A stretch of DNA of 64,000 bases from Telluria mixta (GCF_029223865.1 NZ_CP119520.1:1860001-1924000), one strand, 5' to 3'. Positions 9,174-18,463 are shown, counted from the stretch's first letter. Numbers and translations: made by a program. Notes: generated by a model not told the origin, from the sequence alone.

Positions 9174-10217
9174 TCACCCGGCGGCCCGCACCGCTTTCCG
9201 GGTACCGAGGAACAGCGGGGCAAGGACGGACCGGTACCACTTCGTGCGCCGCTCGGTCAGCTCGCCCATGCCCATCACGCCCAGCAGCAGCAGGCCGAAG
9301 AACGGCACCGCCGCATGCACGCCCAGTCCGTTCCAGATCAGGACCGCCAGCGGCATGTGGAACACGTACATCGAGAACGTGAAGCTGGACAGGTAGCGGA
9401 TCGCCTTCTCGAACTTCAGCAGGAGGCCCATGCCAAGCGAACCGGCCGCCAGGAAGTTCAGCGCGACGATCAGGCCGAGCAGGAAGTCGCCGACGAACTG
9501 GTTCGAGCCGCGCGTCAGGTCCATCGCCTCGGGCCACACGGCGCGCATGACTTCGCGGATGCGGGCGCCGGCGTCGATCCAGAAGAACGCCAACCCGGCG
9601 ACGAGCGTGGCCAGGAAGATCCACAGGGCCGTCCTGCGGTCGAGGATCGTCATCTTGCGGTGCAGGTAGACGCCGAGCAGCCACACGGGCATCAACAGCA
9701 GGATCTTTGGCCCGGCGACGACCACCGCAACCAGCAGCAGCAAACGGCTGGGGTGGTAGCACCAGATGCCGAACAGGACGTAGTACCAGACTTCATAGTT
9801 CAGCGACCAGAACGGGCCGTTGTACGGCAACGCGACGTTGCACCACGTCTGCGCGAGGAAGGTCGCGTTCAGTCCCACGTCGAGCAGGTCCGTCCCGCGC
9901 GTGCCCGCGTACTGCATCGTCTCCACGCCGAACGCGGACAGCAGCAGGGACAACACGGCAGCCCCCAGCGCAACAGGATAGATACGGGCGGTACGGTGGT
10001 GCAGGTAGCCGCGCAGGCCCAGCTCGGGGCGCGCCGCATGGGAAATCACGAAACCGGACAGCACGAAGAAGATGACGACGGCGGAATGTCCGGGCCACGG
10101 CAACGGATGCTGCGGGAACGCGAGCACCCACAGGTGGGACAGGACGACGATGGAGGCGGCGCCGAAGCGGACCAGGTCCAGGTAGACCGACAGGCCGTGG
10201 GGGATGTCGCGTGTCAT
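9174..10217 (-). CDS. Acyltransferase family 3 membrane protein (OafA/YrhL-like)
   Basis: A 347-residue integral membrane acyltransferase with about ten hydrophobic segments. The N terminus SVYLDLVRFGAASIVVLSHLW carries the R-x10-H arrangement (Arg and His) typical of O-acetyltransferases that move an acetyl group to surface sugars; FFVLSGFVISH and RTARIYP are the second family signature. It lies upstream of, and in the same direction as, the acyl-AMP ligase gene (86 bp gap), and is divergent from the deacetylase gene at 10478. It probably O-acylates the exopolysaccharide. The acyl group and position are unknown. Confidence 0.85.
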   Translation of the reverse strand: MTRDIPHGLSVYLDLVRFGAASIVVLSHLWVLAFPQHPLPWPGHSAVVIFFVLSGFVISHAARPELGLRGYLHHRTARIYPVALGAAVLSLLLSAFGVETMQYAGTRGTDLLDVGLNATFLAQTWCNVALPYNGPFWSLNYEVWYYVLFGIWCYHPSRLLLLVAVVVAGPKILLLMPVWLLGVYLHRKMTILDRRTALWIFLATLVAGLAFFWIDAGARIREVMRAVWPEAMDLTRGSNQFVGDFLLGLIVALNFLAAGSLGMGLLLKFEKAIRYLSSFTFSMYVFHMPLAVLIWNGLGVHAAVPFFGLLLLGVMGMGELTERRTKWYRSVLAPLFLGTRKAVRAAG

Positions 10218-10477
10218 GATCGGAAGGCCTTATGGTCTGTTCTTTGATCAATAGAATTTTAGCATCGAATCAAGCAGCGTTAACGGTGTTGCAATTTAAC
10301 CGCATGGCGTGCGCCCAAGCCTCGCCTATGCGCCGTGCATGTTTCGTTATTTCGTCTTTAAATACATTTCATCAAATTTGTTGTTTTCAAACAGCAATCT
10401 ATTCATTTCCAAACCGTAACTTGCGTATTTACATATGCGGATATATGCTGAATTTAAGCAAATTTCCTGGTGTCAAT
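10218..10477. other. Divergent intergenic region, AT-rich
   Basis: This stretch separates two divergently transcribed genes, an acyltransferase (minus) and a deacetylase (plus), so it should contain promoters for both. It is visibly richer in A and T than its neighbours. The forward frame stays open through it from 10232, but the residues it would encode (many Cys, Ile, Phe, no conserved pattern) do not look like protein. I see no clear -35/-10 pair or hairpin terminator. Confidence 0.4.
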
Positions 10478-11548
10478 ATGCGTACCCAAGTATCCATCAC
10501 TGTTGACACCGAGTTCAGCATCGCGGGGGCGTTTCGCGACCGGACGGTGTGCCCTGTCGCCGAGCAGCGCGTATGGTGCGTGAGCGATTACAAGTCGCAC
10601 GGCCTGGGTTATATGCTCGACTGCTTCGCGCAGTACGGGATCACGGCGACCTTCTTCGTCGAAGTCCTGAACCGGCATTACTTCCGTCGCGACCCCATGC
10701 GCGGCATCGCCGAAAAGCTGCATGCGGCCGGGCACGACGTGCAGTTGCACCTGCATCCGTGCTGGGCCGTCTTCCAGCACGAGGACTGGCGCGAGCGCGC
10801 ACGCGTGCGCACGAAGCCCAGCATCGACGCGTTCTACGGCCGTGCCGAGGACGAATCGCTGAAACTCATGGAATACGGGCTCGAGACGTTTCACACGTGG
10901 GGCTTGCCGACGCCGACCGTGTTCCGCAGCGGCAGCCTGCACCATGACGACGCGTTGTATCGCGCCCAGGCGCGCGCGGGCATTCCCTACAGTTCCCATG
11001 TCGGCGTAGCCGTGTTCGACAGCGGCGACGAGCAATACCGCCTGTACAGCGGCCGCCACGAACGCCATGGCGTGGTCGAATGCCCGATCCTGACCTTCCG
11101 CGACTGGAAGGTACCCGGAAAAACCCACCTCAAGAGCCTGACCATCACGGGCAGCAATTTTGCCGAGACGCGCATGCTGCTGGAGCAGGCGCACCGCGAA
11201 GGCGTCGAACAGGTGGTGATCCTCACCCATCCGTTCGAGTACGTGCACACGTCCGACCAGCAGATGTCCCGGATGCGCCGCCACCGCGTCAACCAGCGCC
11301 GCCTGGCCCGGCTCTGCGAATTCCTGAGCGAGAACACCGACCGGTTCGCGACGGATGGCCTGTCCGCCGCCGCCGCCATGCCCCTGCGCGCCGAATCGTC
11401 GCGTAATGTCCTGCTCAAGGGGAGCCTGCTGAAGGCGATGCCGCGCATGGTCGAGCAGGCCGCCTACGACAAATACGCGATGTGGCGCCTGAAGCACCAG
11501 CCGGTCGTCCCGTGGTCGACATCCACGGGTCTGCCGAATCTGAAATAA
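10478..11548 (+). CDS. Polysaccharide deacetylase family protein
   Basis: A 356-residue NodB-fold carbohydrate esterase 4-like protein. The start MRTQVSITVDTEFSI puts the catalytic Asp-metal motif (DTE) at the N terminus, as in deacetylases of exopolysaccharide loci. HDVQLHLHPCW is the metal-binding H-x3-H-like strand and FRSGSLHHDD the conserved Arg motif. The family removes N- or O-acetyl groups from sugars. Start is uncertain: the ATG at 10478 fits the family start, but the ATG at 10445 has a slightly better purine-rich upstream (GCGGA). No signal peptide is visible, so it may act in the cytoplasm on lipid-linked units. Confidence 0.8.
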   Translation: MRTQVSITVDTEFSIAGAFRDRTVCPVAEQRVWCVSDYKSHGLGYMLDCFAQYGITATFFVEVLNRHYFRRDPMRGIAEKLHAAGHDVQLHLHPCWAVFQHEDWRERARVRTKPSIDAFYGRAEDESLKLMEYGLETFHTWGLPTPTVFRSGSLHHDDALYRAQARAGIPYSSHVGVAVFDSGDEQYRLYSGRHERHGVVECPILTFRDWKVPGKTHLKSLTITGSNFAETRMLLEQAHREGVEQVVILTHPFEYVHTSDQQMSRMRRHRVNQRRLARLCEFLSENTDRFATDGLSAAAAMPLRAESSRNVLLKGSLLKAMPRMVEQAAYDKYAMWRLKHQPVVPWSTSTGLPNLK

Positions 11549-11907
11549 AGCCGGTCCCGGTCAGCGGATAACCGGTACTTCCAGATCACAGCAGCCCGGC
11601 ATCGGCTGCACGGCCGGGATTGCATCGCAGCGCTTATCGGCAGTTGAACCCCACCCCGGCGTCCGTTCAGGCACGCCATCGCCCCCTCACGGTAGCCCCC
11701 ACCTCGCGGGAGTAACCAAAGAGCTACCAAAATGACAAGCAGTAGCATAAAATGCCATTCGTGATTCCTTTATGGAAATTGCCTTGCGAGACCGGCTGTA
11801 ACGCTTACCCATCGCTTTCATCCGCTGAATACCTCTGCCGGTGTTCAATCATGTGACAACCACTTTTCGCCCAAGTGCGCTTACCTTAACCACTAGCATT
11901 AAAGCAA
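11549..11907. other. Intergenic region before the GT2 gene
   Basis: A 359-base gap with no convincing gene. The first half has ordinary GC content and short imperfect repeats around CCGGT; the second half is AT-richer and leads to the glycosyltransferase gene. The only regulatory signal I see is a sigma-54-like element at 11773-11788, listed separately. Confidence 0.4.
11773..11788 (+). promoter_or_regulatory. Candidate sigma-54 promoter element
   Basis: The bases TGGAAATTGCCTTGCG put the invariant GG and GC dinucleotides exactly ten bases apart with a perfect TTGC -12 block; the -24 block matches only TGG and one A. It points at the GT2 gene 120 bp downstream. The match is moderate and could be chance. 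Confidence 0.35.
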
Positions 11908-12930
11908 ATGATGAAAAAGCCAAGGGTATTGATCAGCATTTTGAACTGGAATAAGGCAGACGAGACGCTGATTTGCCTTTCCTCCCTCAAAACGGAGAAA
12001 CCGATCGAATCTGCGGAAGTGCAGGTCGTCGTGATCGACAACGGCTCCGAGCCTGCCGACTTTGCAATCCTGGAAAGCGGCATCAAAGGCAGCGATGTAA
12101 CGCTGGTTCACATGCCGGAAAACCTGGGCTTCACCGGAGGACATAACTTCGCCATACAGAAAGCGTTCGACGACGGTTACGATTTCATCTGGTTGTTGAA
12201 TAACGACGCCATGGTACTTCCAGGAACTTTAGAAAAGCTCCTGGAAACAATGCGCTCCGAACTGCGCTGCGGCGCGGCTTCTCCTGTCATCAGACATTCG
12301 CACGACGAGGCTTCGATCGAAGGATGCGTCAATCTGCACGACTGGAAGCTTCGCACCACCGTCTGGATGAGATCCATTCCCGAATGCAAAGCAAAACAAA
12401 TTGCGGCGCCGGAATCCGTCTGGCTGATCGGCACGGCAATACTGTTCAGGACGGCGGCGTTGCAAGACACCGGTATGCTGGATGATCGCATGTTTGCTTA
12501 TTACGATGACAATGACATCGGTGCCCGGCTTTCGGCTGCAGGCTGGCATAGCCGCTGTGTATTCGACGCATCAGTCACGCATGCCGCGAAAGAGGAAGGG
12601 GGCCTGCGTCCCCTGTATTATCATTATCTGATGCAAAGAAACCAGATGCTCTTCTGGCATAAAAATACGCCGCTAGGTTACAGACGGTTTCTTTGGCTCA
12701 AGCTAATCGACACTGCACTTCACAATGCAAATAGACTCCACGCAAGGGGTTTATACGCGCAAGGCGATGCGGCATTGCTCGGAGCGTGGGATTTTATTGT
12801 CGGCAAATTCGGAGCACCAAAGCTCGGACGTTCGGTTCCCTTTCCCATGCGCTTGGCATGTAAAGTGTCGGCATTACGAAACCGGAAGATTCTCAAAAAT
12901 TCATCGATATCCGCATCGCGTACAAGCTGA
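11908..12930 (+). CDS. Glycosyltransferase family 2 (rhamnosyltransferase-like)
   Basis: A 340-residue GT-A inverting glycosyltransferase. PRVLISILNWNKADETLICLSSL is the N-terminal nucleotide-binding strand, VVVIDNGSEPAD the next, NLGFTGGHNFAI is the WbbL/RfbF-type loop, and LLNNDAMVLPGTLEKLLE carries the metal-binding DxD equivalent (NNDA). The central AYYDDNDIGARLSAAGWHSRCVFDASVTHAA matches the acceptor/catalytic EDxD-like region. It most resembles rhamnosyl transferases of O-antigen and capsule clusters, but the donor is a guess. Its base composition is clearly lower in GC than xrtA or the amidotransferase, a sign of a recently swapped cassette. It stands alone, with 252 bp to the next gene. 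Confidence 0.85.
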   Translation: MMKKPRVLISILNWNKADETLICLSSLKTEKPIESAEVQVVVIDNGSEPADFAILESGIKGSDVTLVHMPENLGFTGGHNFAIQKAFDDGYDFIWLLNNDAMVLPGTLEKLLETMRSELRCGAASPVIRHSHDEASIEGCVNLHDWKLRTTVWMRSIPECKAKQIAAPESVWLIGTAILFRTAALQDTGMLDDRMFAYYDDNDIGARLSAAGWHSRCVFDASVTHAAKEEGGLRPLYYHYLMQRNQMLFWHKNTPLGYRRFLWLKLIDTALHNANRLHARGLYAQGDAALLGAWDFIVGKFGAPKLGRSVPFPMRLACKVSALRNRKILKNSSISASRTS

Positions 12931-13182
12931 TCCCGATCAGCGGCATCAGTCGCCTATTGGATTCGCATAAGTCGCCACGTAGACGGGCCAGAATGCGTTC
13001 AGGCTGATGCCATGTAAAATACAAAAATGCAACAAAAATTGTGATTTTTGATGTAGGAGTAGACTTACATTCAGGCGGCTGTTAGTATCTTTTGTCGTTA
13101 AACAGACGGTAGCAAAGAAGCTCTTCTTCGACGTTTCGAACACCGGCACAAATTCGATAAAGAATTCTTTACTGACAGCGCT

Positions 13183-14091
13183 ATGGCTTCCTCACAAATC
13201 CTTTTATTCCAGACCACCGAACCACAGAACGTCAGGAAACGCCTGCTGCGTTTTCGCGAGGCTTTTTTGCGCCTCGGATCGAATTACGAATTCGCTATCG
13301 TTTCATATTCACCGAGGGCCAGAACGGAAGTTCGTACGGTCGTCCTCGACAATGTAAAGATGGATCATTACATATTCGGCCAGGATGCCATCGACACATT
13401 GGGCTATCCGAGCAAGGGCGCTGCACGCCCCTTCAAGCTCATCCCCGGGAATTGTGACCTGATCACCCTGCTGTTCCGAAAAGCCGCACGCAACTACGAT
13501 CAATACTGGGTCGTCGAAGACGATGTCGATTATTCAGGTGACGTCCATAACCTGTTAAGCGATCTGAGTACCCGCCAGGGCGACCTGCTTGCAAGTCACC
13601 TCGCCCATGGTTATGACGGCTGGGCATACTCGTCAATGCTGCGCTCCCCGGCGGGAAATATCAGGCCAGCCGACACCTGGCTGGTATTCCTTACCTTCTT
13701 CCGTATAAGCGGCGAGGCGCTGGACACGATCGACCGTTATTATCGCGATGGTTGGTCCGGGCATAGCGAAAATATGTGGGCGACCATCCTCAAACATGCG
13801 GGAATGCAAGTGGTAGACTTCGGCGGAGACGGCAGGTATGTCGCCGATGAAGATCGAAACAAACATTATTATGGCCTGCCGAACGACGGCTTCCACAAGA
13901 ATGGCAGCTTCGGCACGATGAACATTCGAATGTTCGCCGGTCGTCGCAAGAACGTATTGTGGCACCCGATCAAGCAACCCAAGGTATGGGTACGCCAAAA
14001 CGGCAAGCGATTGCTTTCGATCGCAAAATGGAAAATCGCGAAGCTCGGGTTGACAAGCGCCGGTAAAAAACAACCTGCCAGCAAGGTATGA
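13183..14091 (+). CDS. Putative GT-A type glycosyltransferase of unknown family
   Basis: A 302-residue protein I cannot name. The N terminus SSQILLFQTTEPQNVRKRLLRF and the segment YDQYWVVEDDVDYSGDVHNLL look like a GT-A core, with EDDVD as a candidate DxD metal site; SGHSENMWATILKHAG resembles a late acidic catalytic element. There is no signal peptide or membrane helix, and the C terminus is basic (KNVLWHPIKQPKVWVRQNGKR). It overlaps the next gene by ATGA, so the two are coupled and probably act together on the same polysaccharide. It is AT-richer than the flanking cluster. The function as a sugar transferase is inference from fold-like motifs and location. Confidence 0.6.
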   Translation: MASSQILLFQTTEPQNVRKRLLRFREAFLRLGSNYEFAIVSYSPRARTEVRTVVLDNVKMDHYIFGQDAIDTLGYPSKGAARPFKLIPGNCDLITLLFRKAARNYDQYWVVEDDVDYSGDVHNLLSDLSTRQGDLLASHLAHGYDGWAYSSMLRSPAGNIRPADTWLVFLTFFRISGEALDTIDRYYRDGWSGHSENMWATILKHAGMQVVDFGGDGRYVADEDRNKHYYGLPNDGFHKNGSFGTMNIRMFAGRRKNVLWHPIKQPKVWVRQNGKRLLSIAKWKIAKLGLTSAGKKQPASKV

Positions 14092-15074
14092 ATCACACCG
14101 GAATGAACGTAACGTTTTACTTACCCGACCACCAGCAAGTCGATCAGATCGAGGCTGCGGATCCGGACCGCGACTGGCGCCTCTTCAGCACCGGTGTGCA
14201 GGTTTGGGTCGGGCAAACCTATTTGCGTCTCAAGCACCAGGGATTTGCTGTCGGCCTGAGCGCGACGGTACCTTCCGCCGGGATCGTCGTCATGCATGCC
14301 GACCATGTGCCGCGTCTTCTTGCCGAACGTAGCCTGTGGTCGAACCTGACGATCGTGTCGGCGCGTGCAGATCGCCCGCCCCAGCCGCATGCCGATATCG
14401 AGATCGTTCAAAACCGCACGTCCGCCGAAGGCGTGCGCGTACTGCACATCCAGCATTGGCCCCAACCGGGCCTGGTACGGCGCGATCCCGCCAGGGGCAC
14501 GAAGGTCGAGAATGTGGCGTTCAAGGGCGCGGCAGGCGAAATGGCGCCTGCGTTTGCGAGCGATCTGTGGGGATCCAGGATGGCGGAGCTGGGGGTCCAA
14601 TGGCATTGCGATGCGGCGCAATGGGTTGGCAACGCCGCGCAATACGCAACGAATTGGCACGACTACCGCAGCACGGACGTGATTCTAGCGGTCCGCAAGG
14701 ATTTACAGGGAAGGTATCCGCGCAAACCGGCAAGCAAGCTCATCAATGCATGGTTGGCCGGCGTCCCGGCGATCCTGGGGCCGGAAAGCGCCTATGGCGA
14801 ACTGCGTCGTTCAGAGCTCGATTACATTGAAGTCACCAGCGCTGAAGAAGCCTACCGCGCGATCGAGAAGCTGAAGAACGATCCGGATCTGTACATGGCC
14901 ATGGTTCAAAACGGGCAAAAGCGGGCTGAGGAAGTCAGCGCTCGAACCTGTACGAATGCCTGGGCCGATTTACTGTTCAGGCAATTGCAAGACAGGGTTC
15001 CGACGTCGATGGTGGCCTTGTTTCCAAAAACAATGCGCTGCCGTGTCAGTCGAATGATCCGAAGACAACCATAA
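14088..15074 (+). CDS. Putative glycosyltransferase (GT-B-like), unknown family
   Basis: A 328-residue protein without a firm family assignment. It begins MNHTGMNVTFYLPDHQQVDQ; a later start at Met6 is possible, but the first ATG gives a four-base ATGA overlap with the preceding gene. The second half has RYPRKPASKLINAWLAGVPAILGPESAYGELR, which has the look of a GT-B donor-site loop (K-x-x-x-A-x2-AGVP), followed by SAEEAYRAIEKLKNDPDLYMAM, typical of the terminal helices of family 1/4 transferases. No export signal is visible. With its partner at 13183 it forms a two-gene unit of unknown specificity. Confidence 0.6.
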   Translation: MNHTGMNVTFYLPDHQQVDQIEAADPDRDWRLFSTGVQVWVGQTYLRLKHQGFAVGLSATVPSAGIVVMHADHVPRLLAERSLWSNLTIVSARADRPPQPHADIEIVQNRTSAEGVRVLHIQHWPQPGLVRRDPARGTKVENVAFKGAAGEMAPAFASDLWGSRMAELGVQWHCDAAQWVGNAAQYATNWHDYRSTDVILAVRKDLQGRYPRKPASKLINAWLAGVPAILGPESAYGELRRSELDYIEVTSAEEAYRAIEKLKNDPDLYMAMVQNGQKRAEEVSARTCTNAWADLLFRQLQDRVPTSMVALFPKTMRCRVSRMIRRQP

Positions 15075-15157
15075 AGCATCGCTTTATCCAGATACGCCGT
15101 TCGGTGGGCAGCATGGGTTGCTCATGCAATCCGGGGCCCGCATGTTATATTTCATGC

Positions 15158-16390
15158 ATGAGCTCTACCAAAGGTCAGCCGTCCATACGCCGCGTTGCCA
15201 TCCCCCCCGTGCCAGTCCTGTCGTGTGCCGCATTCCTGGGTCCTCGCCGGGCCGCGCTGCCTTCGCTCATGGATGGGGCGGACGTGCGTCTCGTTACGAG
15301 CGGTCGCGTTGCGATCGGCCTGGCGTTGCGCGCCCTTGGCGTACGTACCGGCGACGTTGTGCTGGTGCCTGCCTATCACAGTCCGTCGATGATTCCGCCT
15401 GCGCACTGGTGCGGTGCCGAGGTCAGGTTCTACCGTGTACACTCCGACACCAGTCCTGACCTGGCCGATATCGACGCCCAACTCGCCGCCGGCAACGTAA
15501 GGGCCATCCTGGCCACGCATTTCTTCGGGATCCCGCACGACCTTGCGCCTCTGCGCGCACTCTGCGACCGCCACGGTATCGGCCTCGTCGAGGACTGTGC
15601 CCATTGCTTGTTCGGCGCGCGCGGCGGCGTCCCGGTGGGGAGCCTGGGCGACTACGCGATCGGCAGCACCATGAAATTCTTCCCGATCTACGAAGGGGGC
15701 TGCCTGGTCTCGCGCCGGCACCGGCTGGACGCGACGCTGCATGGCGCAGGTGCCGGTTTCGAACTGAAGGCCGCGCTGAACGCGCTCGAAGCAGCTTTCG
15801 CCTACGGCCGCCTGCCCGTGCTGCGGGCCCTGCTCGCACTGCCTTTGCGGATCAAGAGCGCTCTGTGGGATATGCTCAAGTCGCGCGGCCGGACCGGCGG
15901 CGGCGGCGGCGAGACACCGTCCGCGCTGGCGCCGTCTTCGTCGGACAGCAGCTTCGAATTCGATCCGCGCTGGGCCGACAAGTGCTCGTCGTGGTTCTCG
16001 CGCGTCGTCCTGCGCCTGGCATCGCCCGGGCGCATCGTCGCGCGACGCCGGCGCAACTATCTCGACCTGCAGCGCGCGCTGGAGGACGCACCCGGCTGTC
16101 GCCCGCTGTTTCCACGCCTGCCCGACGGCGCCTGTCCGTGGATGTTTCCGCTTCTCGTCGACCAGCCGCAGGCCGTGTGCGATGCCCTGCAACGGGCCGG
16201 CGTGCCGATGACGCGCTTCGGCGCGACGCCATGGCCGGGCGTCGACGCGAGCCTGTGTGCCAACAGCGCAGACCTGGGCCGGCGCCTGATCGCGTTCCCC
16301 TGCCATCAGTCCCTCGACGACGGCGAACGCGCGTGGCTGCACGCGCAGGTGCGGCAGGCGCTTGAATCATGCGTGGCGGTACCTGCATGA
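15158..16390 (+). CDS. DegT/DnrJ/EryC1/StrS-type aminotransferase family protein
   Basis: A 410-residue PLP-fold protein of the sugar aminotransferase family. Motifs include TSGRVAIGLALRALG near the start, VEDCAHCLFGARGG with the PLP-ring aspartate, and GSTMKFFPIYEGGCLVS with the candidate Schiff-base lysine Lys173. A glycine- and serine-rich insert (GRTGGGGGETPSAL, about 245-265) interrupts the small domain. The start is uncertain: ATG 15158 fits the family's length, but ATG 15113 has GGTGGG just upstream. Expected role: making an amino sugar nucleotide for the polysaccharide. The last bases overlap the next gene as ATGA, showing coupling to a possible N-acyltransferase. Confidence 0.8.
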   Translation: MSSTKGQPSIRRVAIPPVPVLSCAAFLGPRRAALPSLMDGADVRLVTSGRVAIGLALRALGVRTGDVVLVPAYHSPSMIPPAHWCGAEVRFYRVHSDTSPDLADIDAQLAAGNVRAILATHFFGIPHDLAPLRALCDRHGIGLVEDCAHCLFGARGGVPVGSLGDYAIGSTMKFFPIYEGGCLVSRRHRLDATLHGAGAGFELKAALNALEAAFAYGRLPVLRALLALPLRIKSALWDMLKSRGRTGGGGGETPSALAPSSSDSSFEFDPRWADKCSSWFSRVVLRLASPGRIVARRRRNYLDLQRALEDAPGCRPLFPRLPDGACPWMFPLLVDQPQAVCDALQRAGVPMTRFGATPWPGVDASLCANSADLGRRLIAFPCHQSLDDGERAWLHAQVRQALESCVAVPA

Positions 16391-17466
16391 ACTGGACCAT
16401 CGTTCCCGCGATCGACTTTCACAGCCATGCCGCGCGCTGGCAACGCCTGCACGCGGCCAGTCCGGCCTCGCCGTTGCTCGCGGTCGATTTCGTCAAGCCG
16501 CTGCTCGACGTCTTCGGCACGGGCCGCGAACTGCTCGCCTGGCACGGCCGCGAGGACGATACGGACGCCATGACGATAGTCACGCCTGGACGTCCCGGCG
16601 TGTGGAACACGTTCCAGCCTGCGCAGGCTCCCGTCGGCCTGTGGCTACAGCGCGCCGACGGTGCTGCCGATTGCCTGCTCGCCGGCCTGTTGGCCGCCCT
16701 GCCCGGTCCCGCGCTGATGCTGGGCCTCACGCAATGCGACCCGATGCTAATGGCGCGACCGGCAGGCGCACACAGTTTCGATTACATCCGGACAGCGCGC
16801 ATCACGCTGCTCGGGACCTTCGCAGAGTATTGGAACGCGCGCGGCAAAAACCTGCGCAACAACCTGAAAAAACAGCGCGCCCGTCTGCGCCAGGACGGTA
16901 TCGCGACGCGCCTGGACATCGTGCGCGCGCCCGATCTGATGGCCGGCGCGGTGGCCGACTACGGCCGGCTGGAGACGGGGGGCTGGAAAGCCGCCGAGGG
17001 TACCGCCGTCGCAGCCGACAACGATCAGGGCCGCTTCTACCGCGCGCTGCTGGAAGGATTCGCGCGCCGCGGCGCAGCCCGCGTCTATCGCTACTGGTTC
17101 GACGGCCCCGACGGCCCGCGCCTGGCCGCGATGGACCTGTGTGTCGAAGGGGGCGGCTGCATCGTGATCCTCAAGACGGCATACGACGAGACACTCGGCC
17201 CGCAGTTGTCGCCCGCACTGCTGATGCGCGAGGAAGCGACGCGTGGCCTGTTCGACGAAGGCCGCTTCGAGCGCATCGAATTCTACGGACGGGTGATGGA
17301 ATGGCACACGCGCTGGACCGACGAGATTCGCACGATGTACCACCTGAACGGCTATCGCTGGCCTCTGCTGGGCCGCCTGCACGCGCTGGCCGCGCGCCGG
17401 AACGAGTCACACGACGGCGTCAGCGTGGCGCCACCAGGGCCTGCCGCAGCTGCGACAGGCTCATGA
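16387..17466 (+). CDS. GNAT/FemAB-like acetyltransferase (BcsL/CelD type)
   Basis: A 359-residue protein with an Acetyltransf_6 (CelD/FemAB-like) pattern: a poorly conserved N-terminal half, then FAEYWNARGKNLRNNLKKQRARL, the signature basic helix that precedes the acyl-CoA site, and IVILKTAYDETLGPQLSPALLMREEAT, the P-loop-like and following helix. I start it at 16387, where ATG overlaps the previous gene's TGA and a GGCGGT stretch precedes it; the ATG at 16369 is an alternative. It is likely to acylate an amino sugar made by the coupled aminotransferase. Its 3' end overlaps the convergent deacetylase gene by 47 bp. Confidence 0.8.
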   Translation: MNWTIVPAIDFHSHAARWQRLHAASPASPLLAVDFVKPLLDVFGTGRELLAWHGREDDTDAMTIVTPGRPGVWNTFQPAQAPVGLWLQRADGAADCLLAGLLAALPGPALMLGLTQCDPMLMARPAGAHSFDYIRTARITLLGTFAEYWNARGKNLRNNLKKQRARLRQDGIATRLDIVRAPDLMAGAVADYGRLETGGWKAAEGTAVAADNDQGRFYRALLEGFARRGAARVYRYWFDGPDGPRLAAMDLCVEGGGCIVILKTAYDETLGPQLSPALLMREEATRGLFDEGRFERIEFYGRVMEWHTRWTDEIRTMYHLNGYRWPLLGRLHALAARRNESHDGVSVAPPGPAAAATGS

Positions 17467-18463
17467 ACTCGCCGCCGACGCTGTCGCGGAACCACGCGCA
17501 GTAATCGTGCACCGTCGCGATAAGGCGTTCCAGGTCCGTCTCGCTGCGCACGTACGGGGTATGGCCCGGCATCATCGACGGGCTGTGATACGTAAGCGAA
17601 AACACCTGGCAACCATCTTTCAGCAGCGCACTGGTCAGGCGCTGCATCTCTACGCCGCTCGCGACTTCGGGGCTCAGGCGCACACGCTCGAGCGCACGCG
17701 AACGGGCCAGCACGCCGCCGAGGCGCAGGCGCCTTGCCCAGTTGCGCTGGGCAAGCTCGTACAGGGCTGGGCCGGCGCTGCGCAACCAGCCGCAGTAGCC
17801 GGTCGTGACGGGCAATTCGAGTAGCTCGCGGCGCCCGGCCCGGAACCAGAACGGGTGCTCGTCGAAAGCACGGAAATCCGGGCCGCCATCTTCCGTGAAC
17901 GCGCTGTACGGGACAACGCTGGCATCCACCTCATAGCCGAGCGAGGCGATCGATTCGGCGGTGTGCGGGCCGAGCCCGTAGCGGCCGGCCTTGAACGCGA
18001 GAGGATGCCGGCCGAAGGCATCGGCAATGGTTTCGGTGAGGAGACGCAGCTTGTCGTATTCGAGCTCGCGCGGCAGGTTGCCGCCATACGAATTGAAGTC
18101 CGATAGCGCTTCCTCGTAAGGGGGCGAAACCCACGGATGCAGGTGAGCGCCGATCTCGCAATGCCCTGCGTCCAGCAGCCGACGCAGCGTGGCCACCGCA
18201 GTCGGCGTGGTCGCGACGGGCCAGTCGACCATATAGGTGGGAATGATACCGAACTTATCAAATACACCTGCATGCATCAGCGACTGACTGGCGATCGACG
18301 TCGTACCGATCGCGTTGCGATTGAATGGTTGGTCCCAGGCAAATTCTCCCTCGGTATCGACAATCACGAGCAGGACTGGACGCTGTCCGGGTGCCAGTTG
18401 CGCTGGCACATGCTGAAGTTTTTTCAACATTACTTGGTTATTCGGCCCATTAGAAAGTGACAT
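17420..18463 (-). CDS. Polysaccharide deacetylase family protein
   Basis: A 347-residue CE4/NodB-fold protein. LLVIVDTEGEFAWDQPF carries the catalytic base and metal aspartate (DTE); GHCEIGAHLHPWVSPP holds the metal-binding His residues; FKAGRYGLGPHT is the conserved Arg motif and FSLTYHSPSMMPGHTPYVRS the late catalytic His strand. It is of the type found in exopolysaccharide clusters and should deacetylate a sugar residue. No signal peptide is visible. The start could also be Met12. It is the second deacetylase in the locus and only loosely similar to the one at 10478. It is divergent from the glycosyltransferase at 18671. Confidence 0.85.
   Translation of the reverse strand: MSLSNGPNNQVMLKKLQHVPAQLAPGQRPVLLVIVDTEGEFAWDQPFNRNAIGTTSIASQSLMHAGVFDKFGIIPTYMVDWPVATTPTAVATLRRLLDAGHCEIGAHLHPWVSPPYEEALSDFNSYGGNLPRELEYDKLRLLTETIADAFGRHPLAFKAGRYGLGPHTAESIASLGYEVDASVVPYSAFTEDGGPDFRAFDEHPFWFRAGRRELLELPVTTGYCGWLRSAGPALYELAQRNWARRLRLGGVLARSRALERVRLSPEVASGVEMQRLTSALLKDGCQVFSLTYHSPSMMPGHTPYVRSETDLERLIATVHDYCAWFRDSVGGEFMSLSQLRQALVAPR

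Noticed and set aside
10232..10477. N-terminal extension of the first deacetylase
   Set aside because: The extension is rich in Cys/Ile/Phe, shows no signal-peptide cleavage site, and lies in AT-rich promoter DNA; the family starts at the DTE strand.
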